DNA of 62,037 nucleotides from Legionellaceae bacterium. GTDB lineage: Bacteria; Pseudomonadota; Gammaproteobacteria; Legionellales; Legionellaceae. Shown here piece after piece: positions 9,147-18,443 of the stretch. The first letter of the stretch is position 1; the number at the start of each line of letters is the position of its first letter. The stretch covers positions 1 to 62,037 of the forward strand of contig JASBUC010000067.1 in the NCBI GenBank assembly GCA_030148065.1. Direction: 5' to 3'. The notes beneath the pieces are model-generated. The model made no database searches and was not told the DNA's origin. It was given only the letters and a program-made list of their open reading frames with translations. A program made the translations under genes and the position numbers.

Positions 9147-9899
9147 ATGACTAAAAAAACTAAAGAGCAACTCAACATTCTTCTTTTACAAATTCGAGAG
9201 GATGTTGAAACCATCGATGAAGAAATTGATAATTTTGCCAAGTTTGGCAAATTGCACCGTTCTCAAATCATACCTCTAAACGCCTTTCAAAGACCTGACT
9301 TTACTCTTGAGGAATTGCCCCCCTTTGATGCACTCTTTGTTGGTGGCTCAAGTGATGCAAGTGTCTTAGAGCCAGAGCGCTTCCCCTTTGTGTTCGCCTG
9401 CCAAGGACTAATTCGTCATTGTTATGACAAAGGCATTCCAACCTTTGCTTCATGCTTTGGCTTTCAACTAGCCGTGGTTGAGTTAGGTGGAGAGGTTATT
9501 TTAGATAAAGAGAATATGGAGATGGGGATCATCTCAGTTACCCTCACCGATAAGGCAATCGATGATCCGCTTTTAAAAGGCCTGCCAGAGACCTTTTATG
9601 CGGTTAGCGGCCATAAAGAAAGGGCTTCTCGTCTTCCTCGGGAGTGCGTCAATCTAGGGCAGAGCGAACGGTGCCCCTTTCATTTGTTTACCATAGAAAA
9701 CAAACCATTCTACGGCTTTCAATTTCACCCAGAAGTTGATAAACACACCCTAAGGACCCGACTCACTCGCTATGCCCATCACTACGTAGAAGATGAAGAG
9801 ACTGTTCGCGCAATCTTACAAGAAGCTCGGCAAGAAACGCCCATTTCCAATCAGTTAGTAGAGCGCTTTATTAACCACATCGTTCTATACCCTGAGTAA
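9147..9899 (+). CDS. Class I glutamine amidotransferase domain protein
   Basis: A free-standing amidotransferase-fold protein of 250 residues. Cys103 in FASCFGFQLA is the nucleophile at the elbow, and FHPE (His194, Glu196) completes the triad, so the glutaminase centre looks intact. No synthetase domain is attached. I chose the ATG at 9147 rather than a GTG at 9138 because the latter lies inside the sdaA reading frame. It follows sdaA by 2 bases and is probably co-transcribed. It resembles GMP-synthase-type and gamma-glutamyl hydrolase-like stand-alone members; the substrate is not evident. Confidence 0.75.
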   Translation: MTKKTKEQLNILLLQIREDVETIDEEIDNFAKFGKLHRSQIIPLNAFQRPDFTLEELPPFDALFVGGSSDASVLEPERFPFVFACQGLIRHCYDKGIPTFASCFGFQLAVVELGGEVILDKENMEMGIISVTLTDKAIDDPLLKGLPETFYAVSGHKERASRLPRECVNLGQSERCPFHLFTIENKPFYGFQFHPEVDKHTLRTRLTRYAHHYVEDEETVRAILQEARQETPISNQLVERFINHIVLYPE

Positions 9900-9953
9900 T
9901 CCTACTTCGGGATCCTTTTGGTCCCTTGAGCGGGGTTAAGGGTATGATGAGTC

Positions 9954-10751
9954 TTAATGAAGAAACGTAAAACTTTCATTAATGCCAATGCTGCCTAATT
10001 GTTCCTTGACTCGGGAAACAGCCTCTTTATCCTCAAACGGGCCTAAATTGACTAAGTATATTTGATTTTTTTCAAGGATCTTAACCTGATTTTCAGCAAG
10101 TACTCGTTGAATGTTTTCAGCCATTTTTGAGGCCAAAGCCTGTTGACTAAAAGCACCTGTTTGAATGAACCAGGAAGGTTTTTTAGCCTCTTTCTGCGCC
10201 GTTGGAATGATGTTTATTTCAACCTTGGCTGTGCCATTGGCTAGAATATTAAGCTTTTCTGCCGCGGCATAGGATAAATCGATGATGCGATCGCCATGAA
10301 ACGGCCCTCGATCATTGACTTTCACTACGACTTCTCGCCCATTTTCAAGATTTTTAACCTTGACATAACAAGGTAACGGCAGGGTCTTGTGAGCCGCCGT
10401 CATCTGATACATGTCGTAGGTTTCCCCACTAGAGGTGCGTTTTTTATGAAAGTTTGGTCCATACCAAGAGGCAATGCCCTGCTGTTTAAAGTTCGATACT
10501 TGTTTCTTTACTTTGTATTCTTTGCCTTTTACTTGGTAATTCACAAGGTTGCCATAGCGGCTTAAGGGCTGGCTTTTTAAATCGTTCCCTGCATCATGAT
10601 TTTTTTCAGGGGCTGCAGCGACTTTTTGAGGCTCTGTTTTTTCATGTTGAAACTCGTTTAACTGCGTCTGCTTGATACACGCTGTCAGTGAATTCATAAC
10701 AACAAACAATCCTAAAACAGTTCTTACTCTAATGCGTCCATTAACGTTCAA
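9954..10751 (-). CDS. rlpA: RlpA-like septal ring lytic transglycosylase lipoprotein
   Basis: An outer-membrane lipoprotein that trims peptidoglycan, probably at the division septum. A signal segment ends in a lipobox (NSLTAC). A double-psi beta-barrel domain follows, with GIASWYGPNFHKKRTSSGE, MTAAHKTLP and VKVNDRGPFHGDRIIDLSYA, and a SPOR domain at the C-terminus (FIQTGAFSQQALA...VNLGPFEDKE) binds denuded glycan. The start is uncertain: a GTG at 10790 gives 13 more residues ahead of a poor signal peptide, whereas TTG at 10751 follows a GGGGG run by 9 bases and gives a normal n-region. Either start overlaps the end of birA. Confidence 0.88.
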   Translation of the reverse strand: MNVNGRIRVRTVLGLFVVMNSLTACIKQTQLNEFQHEKTEPQKVAAAPEKNHDAGNDLKSQPLSRYGNLVNYQVKGKEYKVKKQVSNFKQQGIASWYGPNFHKKRTSSGETYDMYQMTAAHKTLPLPCYVKVKNLENGREVVVKVNDRGPFHGDRIIDLSYAAAEKLNILANGTAKVEINIIPTAQKEAKKPSWFIQTGAFSQQALASKMAENIQRVLAENQVKILEKNQIYLVNLGPFEDKEAVSRVKEQLGSIGINESFTFLH

Positions 10752-11505
10752 AATCCAGTACCCCCGAATAAAATGTTTGAGTTTGACCACTTTCTAATTC
10801 TAAGATTAGTCCACCATCCTCTGAGATCCCACACCCTTTGCCAATAAATTGCTGATTATTGGAAAACATCCGACAAAACTTCCCCTTAAGATAATCATAG
10901 TCTTGCCATTGTTGTCGAAATTCATAAGAAGAGATTGGCGCCTCTTTTAAGAGCTTTCCAATGAGAAGGTCAATTAATGGCACAATGAGTGACTCAAGCT
11001 TAACTGCTACGCTAGTTATTTCCTCCAGAGAGACCCAATCCTTAGCAACCGCTCTACTGTCAGAGCGTAAATTAAGACCTATGCCAATGATTACAACTAA
11101 TTCATCATTGCAGGTTAGCGTTTCAATTAATACTCCTGCCAGTTTTTTATTTTTATAATAGAGATCATTAGGCCATTTTAATTTAATGCCTGTACAATTA
11201 AATCGTTCTTCTAATAATTTAAGCAACCAATACCCAATTTTTAAGCTCAATAAACTCAAGGCCTTGAGTGACTCTTTACTGATGTATTTAAAGGAGAAAT
11301 ATAAGTTGCCCGCAATGTCTGAGACCCATATTTTTTGATGTCGGCCTCGGCCTTGACGCTGTCGTTCTGCTATGCAAACAGCCGGTTTTAATTTACTAAC
11401 AGGGTAAGCTTTGATGGTCTGGTTGGTAGAGTCTGTCTCAGACAACACTTCAAGCGTATGGCAAGAGTGTAAGAGCTGTGCTTCGATTTCTTTTTTATTA
11501 ATCAT
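10741..11505 (-). CDS. birA: Biotin--[acetyl-CoA-carboxylase] ligase (no DNA-binding domain)
   Basis: Activates biotin to biotinyl-AMP and attaches it to the biotin carboxyl carrier protein of acetyl-CoA carboxylase. Core motifs are ETDSTNQT (substrate entry), RQGRGRHQKIW (the flexible GRGRxxxxW loop) and KLKWPNDLYYKNKKLAGVLIE (catalytic Lys in KWPND). At 254 residues from the ATG at 11505 it lacks the winged-helix repressor domain of E. coli BirA, so it is a class I ligase that cannot act as a biotin repressor. A longer in-frame start at 11634 would run through the PPTase gene and is unlikely. It sits in an operon with PPTase (29-bp gap) and rlpA. Confidence 0.93.
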   Translation of the reverse strand: MINKKEIEAQLLHSCHTLEVLSETDSTNQTIKAYPVSKLKPAVCIAERQRQGRGRHQKIWVSDIAGNLYFSFKYISKESLKALSLLSLKIGYWLLKLLEERFNCTGIKLKWPNDLYYKNKKLAGVLIETLTCNDELVVIIGIGLNLRSDSRAVAKDWVSLEEITSVAVKLESLIVPLIDLLIGKLLKEAPISSYEFRQQWQDYDYLKGKFCRMFSNNQQFIGKGCGISEDGGLILELESGQTQTFYSGVLDFER

Positions 11506-11534
11506 ATACCCGTGATCCTTGATAATACGCCCTT

Positions 11535-12260
11535 TTAGCCTCTGTCTAACTGGTAACATTGCAGTGTTTTTTCTCTCCCTTGAGTGCAGCAAGCCCATGC
11601 ATAATCGTCTATGAAACCACTGCTTATCACCCATCCCTTGTTGTTTTTATCCGTCACGGGTTGCCAAACTGGCGTTTCACAAAGCGGCGTGGAAAAAGCA
11701 TCCAGCGGGTAACGAAGTCCCTCCCCTAGCGCCTTTATAAACGCTTCCTTCTGTGACCAGATTTGGAAAAATTTCAGTTGCTGCTTTGTATAAGTCCTCT
11801 CATTTAGCACAGCGCTGGCTTCTTTGTGTGAAAAGTATCGCTTAGCCAAAGAGAGAATACTTCGTTCTTTTATCACTTCTATGTCAACACCAATTGGTTG
11901 ACTAAGCTGCAAAGCAAGCAGTGCAACCTCCCCTGAGTGTGAAAAGTTAAATTCAAGCGTGTTACTTGGACGGACAAGAAACGGCTTGCCATTTTTCTCT
12001 TTATCAAACAACAGTTGGCTCGGCTGACATTCATGGTACATAGACAATATTTTTCGAAGGGCAAGATGTGCGTTGACATAGTTAATGCGATGCCTATCAA
12101 AGTAGAAGCCCTCTGCTCGTTGACACTCCTCTTGACTTAAAATACGTCGCCATCGTTCGGTAAGTGGCTCTTTGCTTAGGTCAATCCACCACAAATGAAT
12201 GGCCTCATCATGCAAAGGATCGGGCGCCACAACTGGCTTAAAGGACATCACTTTATTCAT
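11535..12260 (-). CDS. 4'-phosphopantetheinyl transferase, Sfp type
   Basis: Transfers the phosphopantetheine arm of coenzyme A onto a carrier-protein serine. The two signature elements are present: GVDIEVIKER (metal-binding Asp and Glu) and WSQKEAFIKALGEGL. At 241 residues it is of the long Sfp/HetI class rather than the short AcpS class. The nearby acpP (41771-42007) is a possible target; no polyketide or peptide synthetase occurs in the window. An alternative start 15 bases downstream (MSFKPV) is possible. It is divergent from accA, so two lipid-related genes share the 76-bp intergenic region. Confidence 0.88.
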   Translation of the reverse strand: MNKVMSFKPVVAPDPLHDEAIHLWWIDLSKEPLTERWRRILSQEECQRAEGFYFDRHRINYVNAHLALRKILSMYHECQPSQLLFDKEKNGKPFLVRPSNTLEFNFSHSGEVALLALQLSQPIGVDIEVIKERSILSLAKRYFSHKEASAVLNERTYTKQQLKFFQIWSQKEAFIKALGEGLRYPLDAFSTPLCETPVWQPVTDKNNKGWVISSGFIDDYAWACCTQGREKTLQCYQLDRG

Positions 12261-12336
12261 TTATTTTACTAAAAAACTGGCCATAAGCGCATTTTCGGTT
12301 TATCATTAGCCCATTTTATCCTTAAATTTCAAACAA

Positions 12337-13290
12337 ATGAACAATCAATACCTAGATTTTGAACAACCGATTGCTGAACTTAAGGAAAAGATTAAAGCGC
12401 TTCGCATGGTTAGCAATGATAATGAGCTAAACATTAGCGAGGAAATTGCAAAGCTTGAACATAAAAGTTTGGAATTAACCAAGAAAATCTTTAGCTCCCT
12501 AGAGCCATGGCAAGTTGTGCAAATGTCACGACACCCACAAAGACCATTGCCTTTAGACTACATCAATGAAATCTTTACTGAATTTGATGAATGTTTTGGT
12601 GACCGACACTATTCAAAAGCCCCAGCCATTGTTGGTGGACTGGCACGATTAGATGGCCAAAGCGTCATGATTATTGGTCAACAAAAGGGTAAAAAAACCA
12701 AAGAAAAAGTCTATCGAAACTTTGGTATGGCTCGCCCTGAAGAATACCGTAGAGCACTGAGGCTGATGAAGCTTGCTGAACAATTCTCTATTCCAGTGAT
12801 AACCTTCATAGATACCGCCGGTGCTTACCCTGGCATCGGTGCCGAAGAACGAAACCAGAGTGAGGCCATTGCTCGCAACCTAAAAGCAATGACCACCTTA
12901 AAAGTACCCATCATCAGCGTGGTAGTTGGCGAAGCGGGTTCTGGTGGGGCGCTTGCCATCGGCATGGGCGACCGGGTCTTTATGCTCGAATACAGCATCT
13001 ATTCGGTTATTTCACCCGAAGGGTGCGCCTCCATTCTTTGGAAAAGTGCTGATTATGCCGAAGACGCAGCCAAAGCAATGGGCGTTACCGCTAGAAGCAC
13101 CTTTGAACATGGCTTGGTAGACGGAATCATTGATGAGCCACTTGGGGGGGCACACCGTAATTTCAAAGAAATAGCCTTGTCAATAAAATCACAGCTATTG
13201 AGTGCCCTAAACGAATTAAAAGCCTTGAATACAGAGGCCTTACTCGATGCCCGTTACAATAAATTTCTGTCTCTAGGCGCTTGTGATTGA
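12337..13290 (+). CDS. accA: Acetyl-CoA carboxylase carboxyltransferase subunit alpha
   Basis: The 317-residue alpha subunit of the carboxyltransferase that moves CO2 from carboxybiotin to acetyl-CoA, giving malonyl-CoA for fatty acid synthesis. The N-terminal coiled region ([14 protein letters not shown]) and the crotonase-fold core are clear: ERDHY-type segment [41 protein letters not shown], and [16 protein letters not shown], which forms the oxyanion site. Length equals the E. coli protein within two residues. Its last codons overlap the tilS start by 8 bases, so the two are translated from one message, a common pairing in gammaproteobacteria. Confidence 0.97.
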   Translation: MNNQYLDFEQPIAELKEKIKALRMVSNDNELNISEEIAKLEHKSLELTKKIFSSLEPWQVVQMSRHPQRPLPLDYINEIFTEFDECFGDRHYSKAPAIVGGLARLDGQSVMIIGQQKGKKTKEKVYRNFGMARPEEYRRALRLMKLAEQFSIPVITFIDTAGAYPGIGAEERNQSEAIARNLKAMTTLKVPIISVVVGEAGSGGALAIGMGDRVFMLEYSIYSVISPEGCASILWKSADYAEDAAKAMGVTARSTFEHGLVDGIIDEPLGGAHRNFKEIALSIKSQLLSALNELKALNTEALLDARYNKFLSLGACD

Positions 13291-14623
13291 GCTGCTCTCG
13301 GCCCCCATTGTTCAATCACTGACAAGCTTTAAGCGCTTAGTGCTTGCCTACAGCGGCGGCATGGATTCTGAAGTGCTGCTGCATGCGCTGAGTGAGCATG
13401 CCGCGTTAAAAAAAACACTGATTGCGGTTCATGTCAATCATCAGCTCTCAACACAAGCAAACGATTGGCAAGAACACTGTAGGGGTCGTTGTCAGCAATT
13501 AAACGTCCCTTTTGTAAGCCAAACCATTGCCATAGAGAACACCAGTAATCTTGAAGAAAAAGCGCGCATTGGTCGCTACCGAGTCTTTAAAGCCCTGCTA
13601 AACAAAGGCGATGCCTTGTTAACGGCCCACCATCAAAGTGATCTGGTTGAAACCCTCTTGCTAAATTTATGCAGAGGCAGCGGCCTACAAGGACTTAGTG
13701 CCATGCCTTATCAGCGCCCCTTTGAGAATGCAGAGCTACTTCGTCCATTAATTGAGGTCGAAAAATCCGTCATTGTTGACTATGCAAAAGAGCACCAACT
13801 CTCTTTTGTGGAGGATGAGAGCAACCAAGACTCACATTATCGACGAAATTTTTTAAGGCACCAAGTGCTCCCTCTTTTGAGAGAAAAATGGCCTCACGTT
13901 GAAACAAGCATTGCTAAAGGGGCTAAAAATTTAAAAGAAGCGGCTCTCCTACTAGAAAAAGAAGACAGCGCCAGGCTTAAGCAATATCTAATTAGCTCAA
14001 ATCAGCTTAGTACCAACATTGTTCTACTTGAACCCGCCCTGAGAAAGAGAGTGATTTGCTTATGGCTTAAAAATAGTGGCGTACAAGCCTTGAGTTGCCA
14101 GCAATTAGAGCAGTTAAGTACGGAGATCATCAAAGACTCGCCCAAGGCCCAAGGAGCATTAATTACCAGTCAGTACCAAATAAGGCGTTTTCGACAATCA
14201 CTCTACTTAATAAGGCAAGAACAACCCATTTGCCATAACAGCTCTGAAAAAAGGTTGGGCTTAGAAAAAACAAGTCTTAACTTTAATCTAAGTAATGGTC
14301 AATTTAGCATTCACCCATCAAAGACCGGTCCGCTTGCCTACCCAACAGGTGCAACGTTTTCCATTCGATATCGACAAGGTGGGGAACTCTTTAAGCAAAA
14401 CGCTCAAAGCAAAAAATTAAAGAAGTTACTTGCAGAACTCTCAATTCCACCATGGATCCGAGAGAGCACCCCACTTTTATACATCAATGACGAACTTGCC
14501 GCCATTTCAGATAGACTCATTAGTGATTCATTCAAGCCCTATCGACATGAAAACCGTGCAACACTTTCCTTTAACGAAACAATGGACCAAGGCTTTGGGA
14601 TACACCTCGAAGAAAGTTCGTGA
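13283..14623 (+). CDS. tilS: tRNA(Ile)-lysidine synthetase
   Basis: Ligates lysine to C34 of the CAU-anticodon tRNA-Ile so that it reads AUA. The ATP pyrophosphatase loop is near the N-terminus ([16 protein letters not shown]), followed by [36 protein letters not shown] and the [12 protein letters not shown] segment, in the normal order. A C-terminal TilS-type domain ends the 446-residue protein (RYRQGGE...[15 protein letters not shown]). It begins with GTG inside the end of accA, in the spacing expected for coupled translation. Confidence 0.95.
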   Translation: MIELLSAPIVQSLTSFKRLVLAYSGGMDSEVLLHALSEHAALKKTLIAVHVNHQLSTQANDWQEHCRGRCQQLNVPFVSQTIAIENTSNLEEKARIGRYRVFKALLNKGDALLTAHHQSDLVETLLLNLCRGSGLQGLSAMPYQRPFENAELLRPLIEVEKSVIVDYAKEHQLSFVEDESNQDSHYRRNFLRHQVLPLLREKWPHVETSIAKGAKNLKEAALLLEKEDSARLKQYLISSNQLSTNIVLLEPALRKRVICLWLKNSGVQALSCQQLEQLSTEIIKDSPKAQGALITSQYQIRRFRQSLYLIRQEQPICHNSSEKRLGLEKTSLNFNLSNGQFSIHPSKTGPLAYPTGATFSIRYRQGGELFKQNAQSKKLKKLLAELSIPPWIRESTPLLYINDELAAISDRLISDSFKPYRHENRATLSFNETMDQGFGIHLEESS

Positions 14624-14658
14624 TATCATTTGCTAATTCGAACAAGCCTTAGTCTGTC

Positions 14659-15873
14659 ATGAACCAATCTAAATTCATCCCTTTTGCATTTATGTTTGCT
14701 TTTTTAGCATTATTTCTACAAAGCGAGCAAAGTTTGGCCGTTACACATTTGCCATCAAGCCCGAGTACTCAGCAATTTGTGGTCCCAAACCCTCCACATG
14801 TTTCTGGCAGCGCCTACTTTTTGGTAGACGTCGACAGTGGCAAAGTCCTTGCTGAAAAAAATGGCTATAAAAAATTACCCCCAGCAAGTCTTACTAAGAT
14901 CATGACTCTATATGTTGTCTCACATGCTCTGAAAACAGGTCAGATTAAATTAGACGATAAAGTACGTATTAGCAAAAAAGCCTGGTCGATTGAAGGATCA
15001 AGAATGTTTGTGAAGGAAGGCCAACAAGTACGAGTTGAAGATCTATTAAAAGGCGCCATTGTTGATTCTGGGAATGATGCCTGCATAGCCCTAGCAGAAT
15101 ACATTGCCGGCGATGAAAAATCCTTTGCAGAACTGATGAATCAGCAAGCAGCTGAACTAGGCATGAAACAAAGTCATTTTACAGACAGCACGGGGCTGCC
15201 TAATAAGAATCACTACAGTAGTGCTCATGATTTAGCCATTCTCTCACGCGCCATCGTCAAAGACTTCCCAGAATATTATCATTGGTACAAACAAAAATGG
15301 TTTACCTTCAACGGAATCCGTCAAGCAAATAGAAATCGTTTACTGTGGCGCTCACCTTATGTTGATGGAATTAAGACAGGGCACACTAAAGAAGCAGGCT
15401 ATTGCCTTGCAGCCTCTGCTAAAAAAGACAACAGCCGGTTGATTTCAGTCATCCTTGGCGCCCCAAGTGAAACAGTGCGTGCTGACAGCAGTCAACGACT
15501 TTTGCAATATGGCTTTCGCTTCTATGAGACACATGAGCTCTATCCTGCTAACACTCAAATTTCCACCATTAAGATTTGGCGCGGTGAAAAAAATGCCGTG
15601 CCCGTTGGCATAAAAAAACCACTCTTTATTACGCTTCCAAAAGGTGAATTTAAGAACCTTAATGTGAGTGTAAAAGCCCCAACAAATTTGTCTGCCCCAA
15701 TTACTAGGGAACAAGTAGTCGGCTCATTAATCATCTCCTTAAATGGCCAGATGATCACCAAACCAAAAGACTTAATCGCCCTAAGCGATGTGAGAAAATC
15801 AGGTATGTTTGGACAGTTAAGCGATGGCTTGAAGATGAAACTCTCTAACTTTGGACTTGGCTCAAGTAACTAG
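14659..15873 (+). CDS. dacA: D-alanyl-D-alanine carboxypeptidase (PBP5/6 type)
   Basis: Removes the terminal D-Ala from peptidoglycan pentapeptides in the periplasm. After a signal peptide (to about residue 27) the penicillin-binding motifs are intact: Ser77-Leu-Thr-Lys80, Ser137-Gly-Asn139 and Lys239-Thr-Gly. The PBP5 C-terminal beta domain follows (about 290-385), and the last residues (FGQLSDGLKMKLSNFGL) form the usual amphipathic anchor. Length 404 matches E. coli PBP5/PBP6. Five bases separate it from ybeD, and the dacA-ybeD-lipB order is the same as in enterobacteria. Confidence 0.95.
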   Translation: MNQSKFIPFAFMFAFLALFLQSEQSLAVTHLPSSPSTQQFVVPNPPHVSGSAYFLVDVDSGKVLAEKNGYKKLPPASLTKIMTLYVVSHALKTGQIKLDDKVRISKKAWSIEGSRMFVKEGQQVRVEDLLKGAIVDSGNDACIALAEYIAGDEKSFAELMNQQAAELGMKQSHFTDSTGLPNKNHYSSAHDLAILSRAIVKDFPEYYHWYKQKWFTFNGIRQANRNRLLWRSPYVDGIKTGHTKEAGYCLAASAKKDNSRLISVILGAPSETVRADSSQRLLQYGFRFYETHELYPANTQISTIKIWRGEKNAVPVGIKKPLFITLPKGEFKNLNVSVKAPTNLSAPITREQVVGSLIISLNGQMITKPKDLIALSDVRKSGMFGQLSDGLKMKLSNFGLGSSN

Positions 15874-15878
15874 ACATT

Positions 15879-16133
15879 ATGAGCGACACACCTGAATTTT
15901 TTGAGACATTTTCGATAAAGTTGGTAGCCTTGCAAAGCAAGGAGTTAGCCCTCTTTTTAGAGACGCTCTGCACGGCCTACCAACAACATACGGCAACCTT
16001 ACAGGCCTCAAAAACCAGTCGAAATAAGAATTATCACAGTTTTAATCTCAAACTCGAAAACATTGAGAAATCGACCTTAGACGAGATCTATGAAAAGCTC
16101 TCTAAGCATAAGGATATAAAGTGGGTTATTTAA
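15879..16133 (+). CDS. ybeD: YbeD/DUF493 family small protein
   Basis: An 84-residue ACT-like fold protein. The family is recognised by its position between dacA and lipB, its size, and the pattern of a short beta-strand (FSIKLVAL), a helix, and a final NLKLENIEKSTLDEIYEKL...VKWVI-like ending. Its role is not established; a regulatory link to lipoate formation has been proposed from its constant position beside lipB. It is spaced 5 and 3 bases from its neighbours, so a single message is likely. Confidence 0.85.
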   Translation: MSDTPEFFETFSIKLVALQSKELALFLETLCTAYQQHTATLQASKTSRNKNYHSFNLKLENIEKSTLDEIYEKLSKHKDIKWVI

Positions 16134-16136
16134 GCG

Positions 16137-16802
16137 ATGAAGCTTATTATTAGAGATTTAGGCATCACTCCCTACCAGAGCGTTTGGGAAGAGATGAAGC
16201 GTTTTACCAAAGAACGTAACAAAGAAAGTGATGACGAGCTTTGGCTGGTTGAACACCCGAGTGTTTACACGCTTGGTCTTGCAGGGCGACAAGAGCACTT
16301 ACTCCATAACCCACAAAACATTCCCCTCATTCGAACCGACCGTGGGGGACAAATTACCTATCATGGACCAGGTCAACTGGTCATCTACCCACTCTTAAAT
16401 TTACATCGCTTAAAACTCAACATTCGATCACTGGTATGCAAACTAGAAGGTACGGTTATTCGCTGGCTCAAGACTTACCAGATAGAAGCAAAGCATCAAA
16501 AAGACGCACCAGGGGTTTACATACAAGAGAAAAAAATCGCCTCCATTGGCATTAAAGTCTCTAGAGGTTTTACCTACCATGGCATTGCCATTAATCTCAA
16601 TATGAATTTAACGCCCTTTAATGGGATTAATCCTTGTGGTTTTGAAAAACTTAAAATGTGCCAATTAAAAGATTTTGTAAGCCCTAAGCCCTTTCCCACG
16701 TTAAAAAATGAACTCATCGAACAGTTTAATTTAGAATTTGGCTCTGTGTATCAAATGGAGACCTTTCCTACTACTTGTGAGGATAAGCAGTATGTTGAAT
16801 GA
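16137..16802 (+). CDS. lipB: Octanoyl-[acyl-carrier-protein]:protein N-octanoyltransferase
   Basis: Moves octanoate from acyl-ACP to the lipoyl domains of 2-oxoacid dehydrogenases and the glycine cleavage system. Family segments are WLVEHPSVYTLGLAG, RTDRGGQITYHGPGQLV, KIASIGIKV with catalytic Lys140, and GINPCGFEKLKM with catalytic Cys167. The length of 221 residues is typical. No lipA lies next to it: the next gene is a membrane phosphatase starting 11 bases before the lipB stop. Thus lipA must be elsewhere, unlike the usual lipB-lipA pair. Confidence 0.95.
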   Translation: MKLIIRDLGITPYQSVWEEMKRFTKERNKESDDELWLVEHPSVYTLGLAGRQEHLLHNPQNIPLIRTDRGGQITYHGPGQLVIYPLLNLHRLKLNIRSLVCKLEGTVIRWLKTYQIEAKHQKDAPGVYIQEKKIASIGIKVSRGFTYHGIAINLNMNLTPFNGINPCGFEKLKMCQLKDFVSPKPFPTLKNELIEQFNLEFGSVYQMETFPTTCEDKQYVE

Positions 16803-18303
16803 TTCCCTACAACAAGTTATTTCTTGGTTACACCAAAACCCAAATTGGGCAGGATTAATCACCTTTTTAATTTCATTTGGGGAATCACTGGCAGTAATTG
16901 GCTCTATTGTCCCGGGCTCAGTCACCATGACAGCCATTGGGATCTTGATAGGTTCTGGTGTCATTCCAGTGGTGAGTACCTTTGGCTTTGCCATTTTAGG
17001 TGCCATTGCTGGAGACAGCGCCAGTTACTTTTTGGGCTACTACTTTAACGATAAAATACACAGCATGTGGCCATTTAGAAAATACCCCAACTTACTAGAG
17101 TCGGGTCGAAGTTTTTTTGATCACCATGGCGGTAAAAGCGTGTTCATTGGCCGTTTTCTTGGCCCCTTGCGAGCCGTGGTTCCTGTGGTTGCAGGCATGA
17201 TGAGAATGCCAAATGGCCGTTTCTTAGTTGCCAATGTCACCTCAGCCATACTCTGGTCATTTATCTACATCTTACCAGGGGTCTTTATTGGACTTGCCTC
17301 AACAGAGCTCGATCATGAGTCCTCGAAAAATTTCTTAAAAATCATTCTAATTGGGCTGGTTCTTGCCTGGGCTGTTATTTATTTATTTATGAAAGCAACC
17401 AACATTGCCTCTAAATTTTTGGATGCGCACACCAAAATATTGTGGCACTGGTCTAAGTCACATCCCAAGCTCAAAAAATACGCATTCATGATTTTAAACC
17501 CAGATGCACCCAACTCAAACATTCAGTTGGTGTTCTTTCTACTCTCTTGCTGCTGCCTAATTCTTTTTCTCGCAACGGCGCTTGCAACGTATTTGGGCCT
17601 ATTCAATGGCCTGGATCAGCTTGTTCTTGAAGGATCCACCAGACTCCACTCGAGCAAACTTGCCCTACTAATGACCTTAATTTCATTCCTAGGCAATAAA
17701 TTCTTTTTGTTTTACCTAGTCACGGTGCTCTTTATCTACTTATCCTTTGTAAAAGGCCAGTTGCGCCTTGGCCTACATTTTCTAAGCCTTTATTTAACCA
17801 CTGCCTTTACCGTCCTTTTAATAAAGCACCTTGCCTTCTCTGCAAGACCCGACGTGTTAGCAGTGATTAAATCGACCTCCTCATTCCCCAGTGGACATGC
17901 CACCCTTGCCGTCTCAGTCATTGGGTTTATGACCTTAATAATTTCACAGCCTTTTACCCGTGCAGTTAGACAGTCTATTATTCTGCCTATGGCAAGCCTG
18001 ATTGGCTTGGTTATCCTCTCAAGAGTCTACCTAGCAGCACACTGGTTTAGCGACATTCTCGCAGCCCTCTTTCTAGGGCTGGCCATTTTATTTGCTCACC
18101 TACTCTCCTATGACCGCAAAGAAACGAAAAATACGCTTAAGGCGAAAGATCTAATTCCCATCACCTTACTAACAATCGTCACCTTTGTGAGCTACTCTTA
18201 TTTTAATTTTCAAAGCAGTTATGAAAATAATCGCTTAAAAGCTCAAAGCGAGCAAAAGCACACCCCTTTCTTCAAGAAAAAAGCCTTAGCTGAGTTCATT
18301 TAG
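16792..18303 (+). CDS. DedA (VTT) - PAP2 phosphatase fusion membrane protein
   Basis: A 503-residue polytopic inner-membrane protein made of two units. Residues about 1-205 are a DedA/VTT domain (FGESLAVIGSIVPGS, then GRFLGPLRAVVPVVAGM with the conserved GR...R..P), a family linked to lipid carrier recycling. Residues about 240-480 are a type 2 phosphatidic acid phosphatase, with KHLAFSARPD, PSGHATLAV and SRVYLAAHWFSD in the right order for its three catalytic motifs. The ATG at 16792 has GAGG ahead of it; an upstream in-frame ATG lies deep inside lipB. Such a fusion could couple flipping and dephosphorylation of a polyprenyl or phospholipid; that is inference. Confidence 0.88.
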   Translation: MLNDSLQQVISWLHQNPNWAGLITFLISFGESLAVIGSIVPGSVTMTAIGILIGSGVIPVVSTFGFAILGAIAGDSASYFLGYYFNDKIHSMWPFRKYPNLLESGRSFFDHHGGKSVFIGRFLGPLRAVVPVVAGMMRMPNGRFLVANVTSAILWSFIYILPGVFIGLASTELDHESSKNFLKIILIGLVLAWAVIYLFMKATNIASKFLDAHTKILWHWSKSHPKLKKYAFMILNPDAPNSNIQLVFFLLSCCCLILFLATALATYLGLFNGLDQLVLEGSTRLHSSKLALLMTLISFLGNKFFLFYLVTVLFIYLSFVKGQLRLGLHFLSLYLTTAFTVLLIKHLAFSARPDVLAVIKSTSSFPSGHATLAVSVIGFMTLIISQPFTRAVRQSIILPMASLIGLVILSRVYLAAHWFSDILAALFLGLAILFAHLLSYDRKETKNTLKAKDLIPITLLTIVTFVSYSYFNFQSSYENNRLKAQSEQKHTPFFKKKALAEFI

Positions 18304-18443
18304 AGCTCAGCGAAAAAAGGACTTTGCTTGAAACCTATTAGAACCCGAAGTTTGCTATAAATTTTTTAGCCTAAAAGAGTACTTTAATTCGCGACACCGA
18401 TCACTTATCCCCATTTTCTGTTAATAACTTTGTGGGTTAAACG

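Noticed and set aside
9900-9953. Intrinsic terminator between the amidotransferase and rlpA
   Set aside because: Only weak inverted repeats with bulges and no T run are present, so I do not call it.
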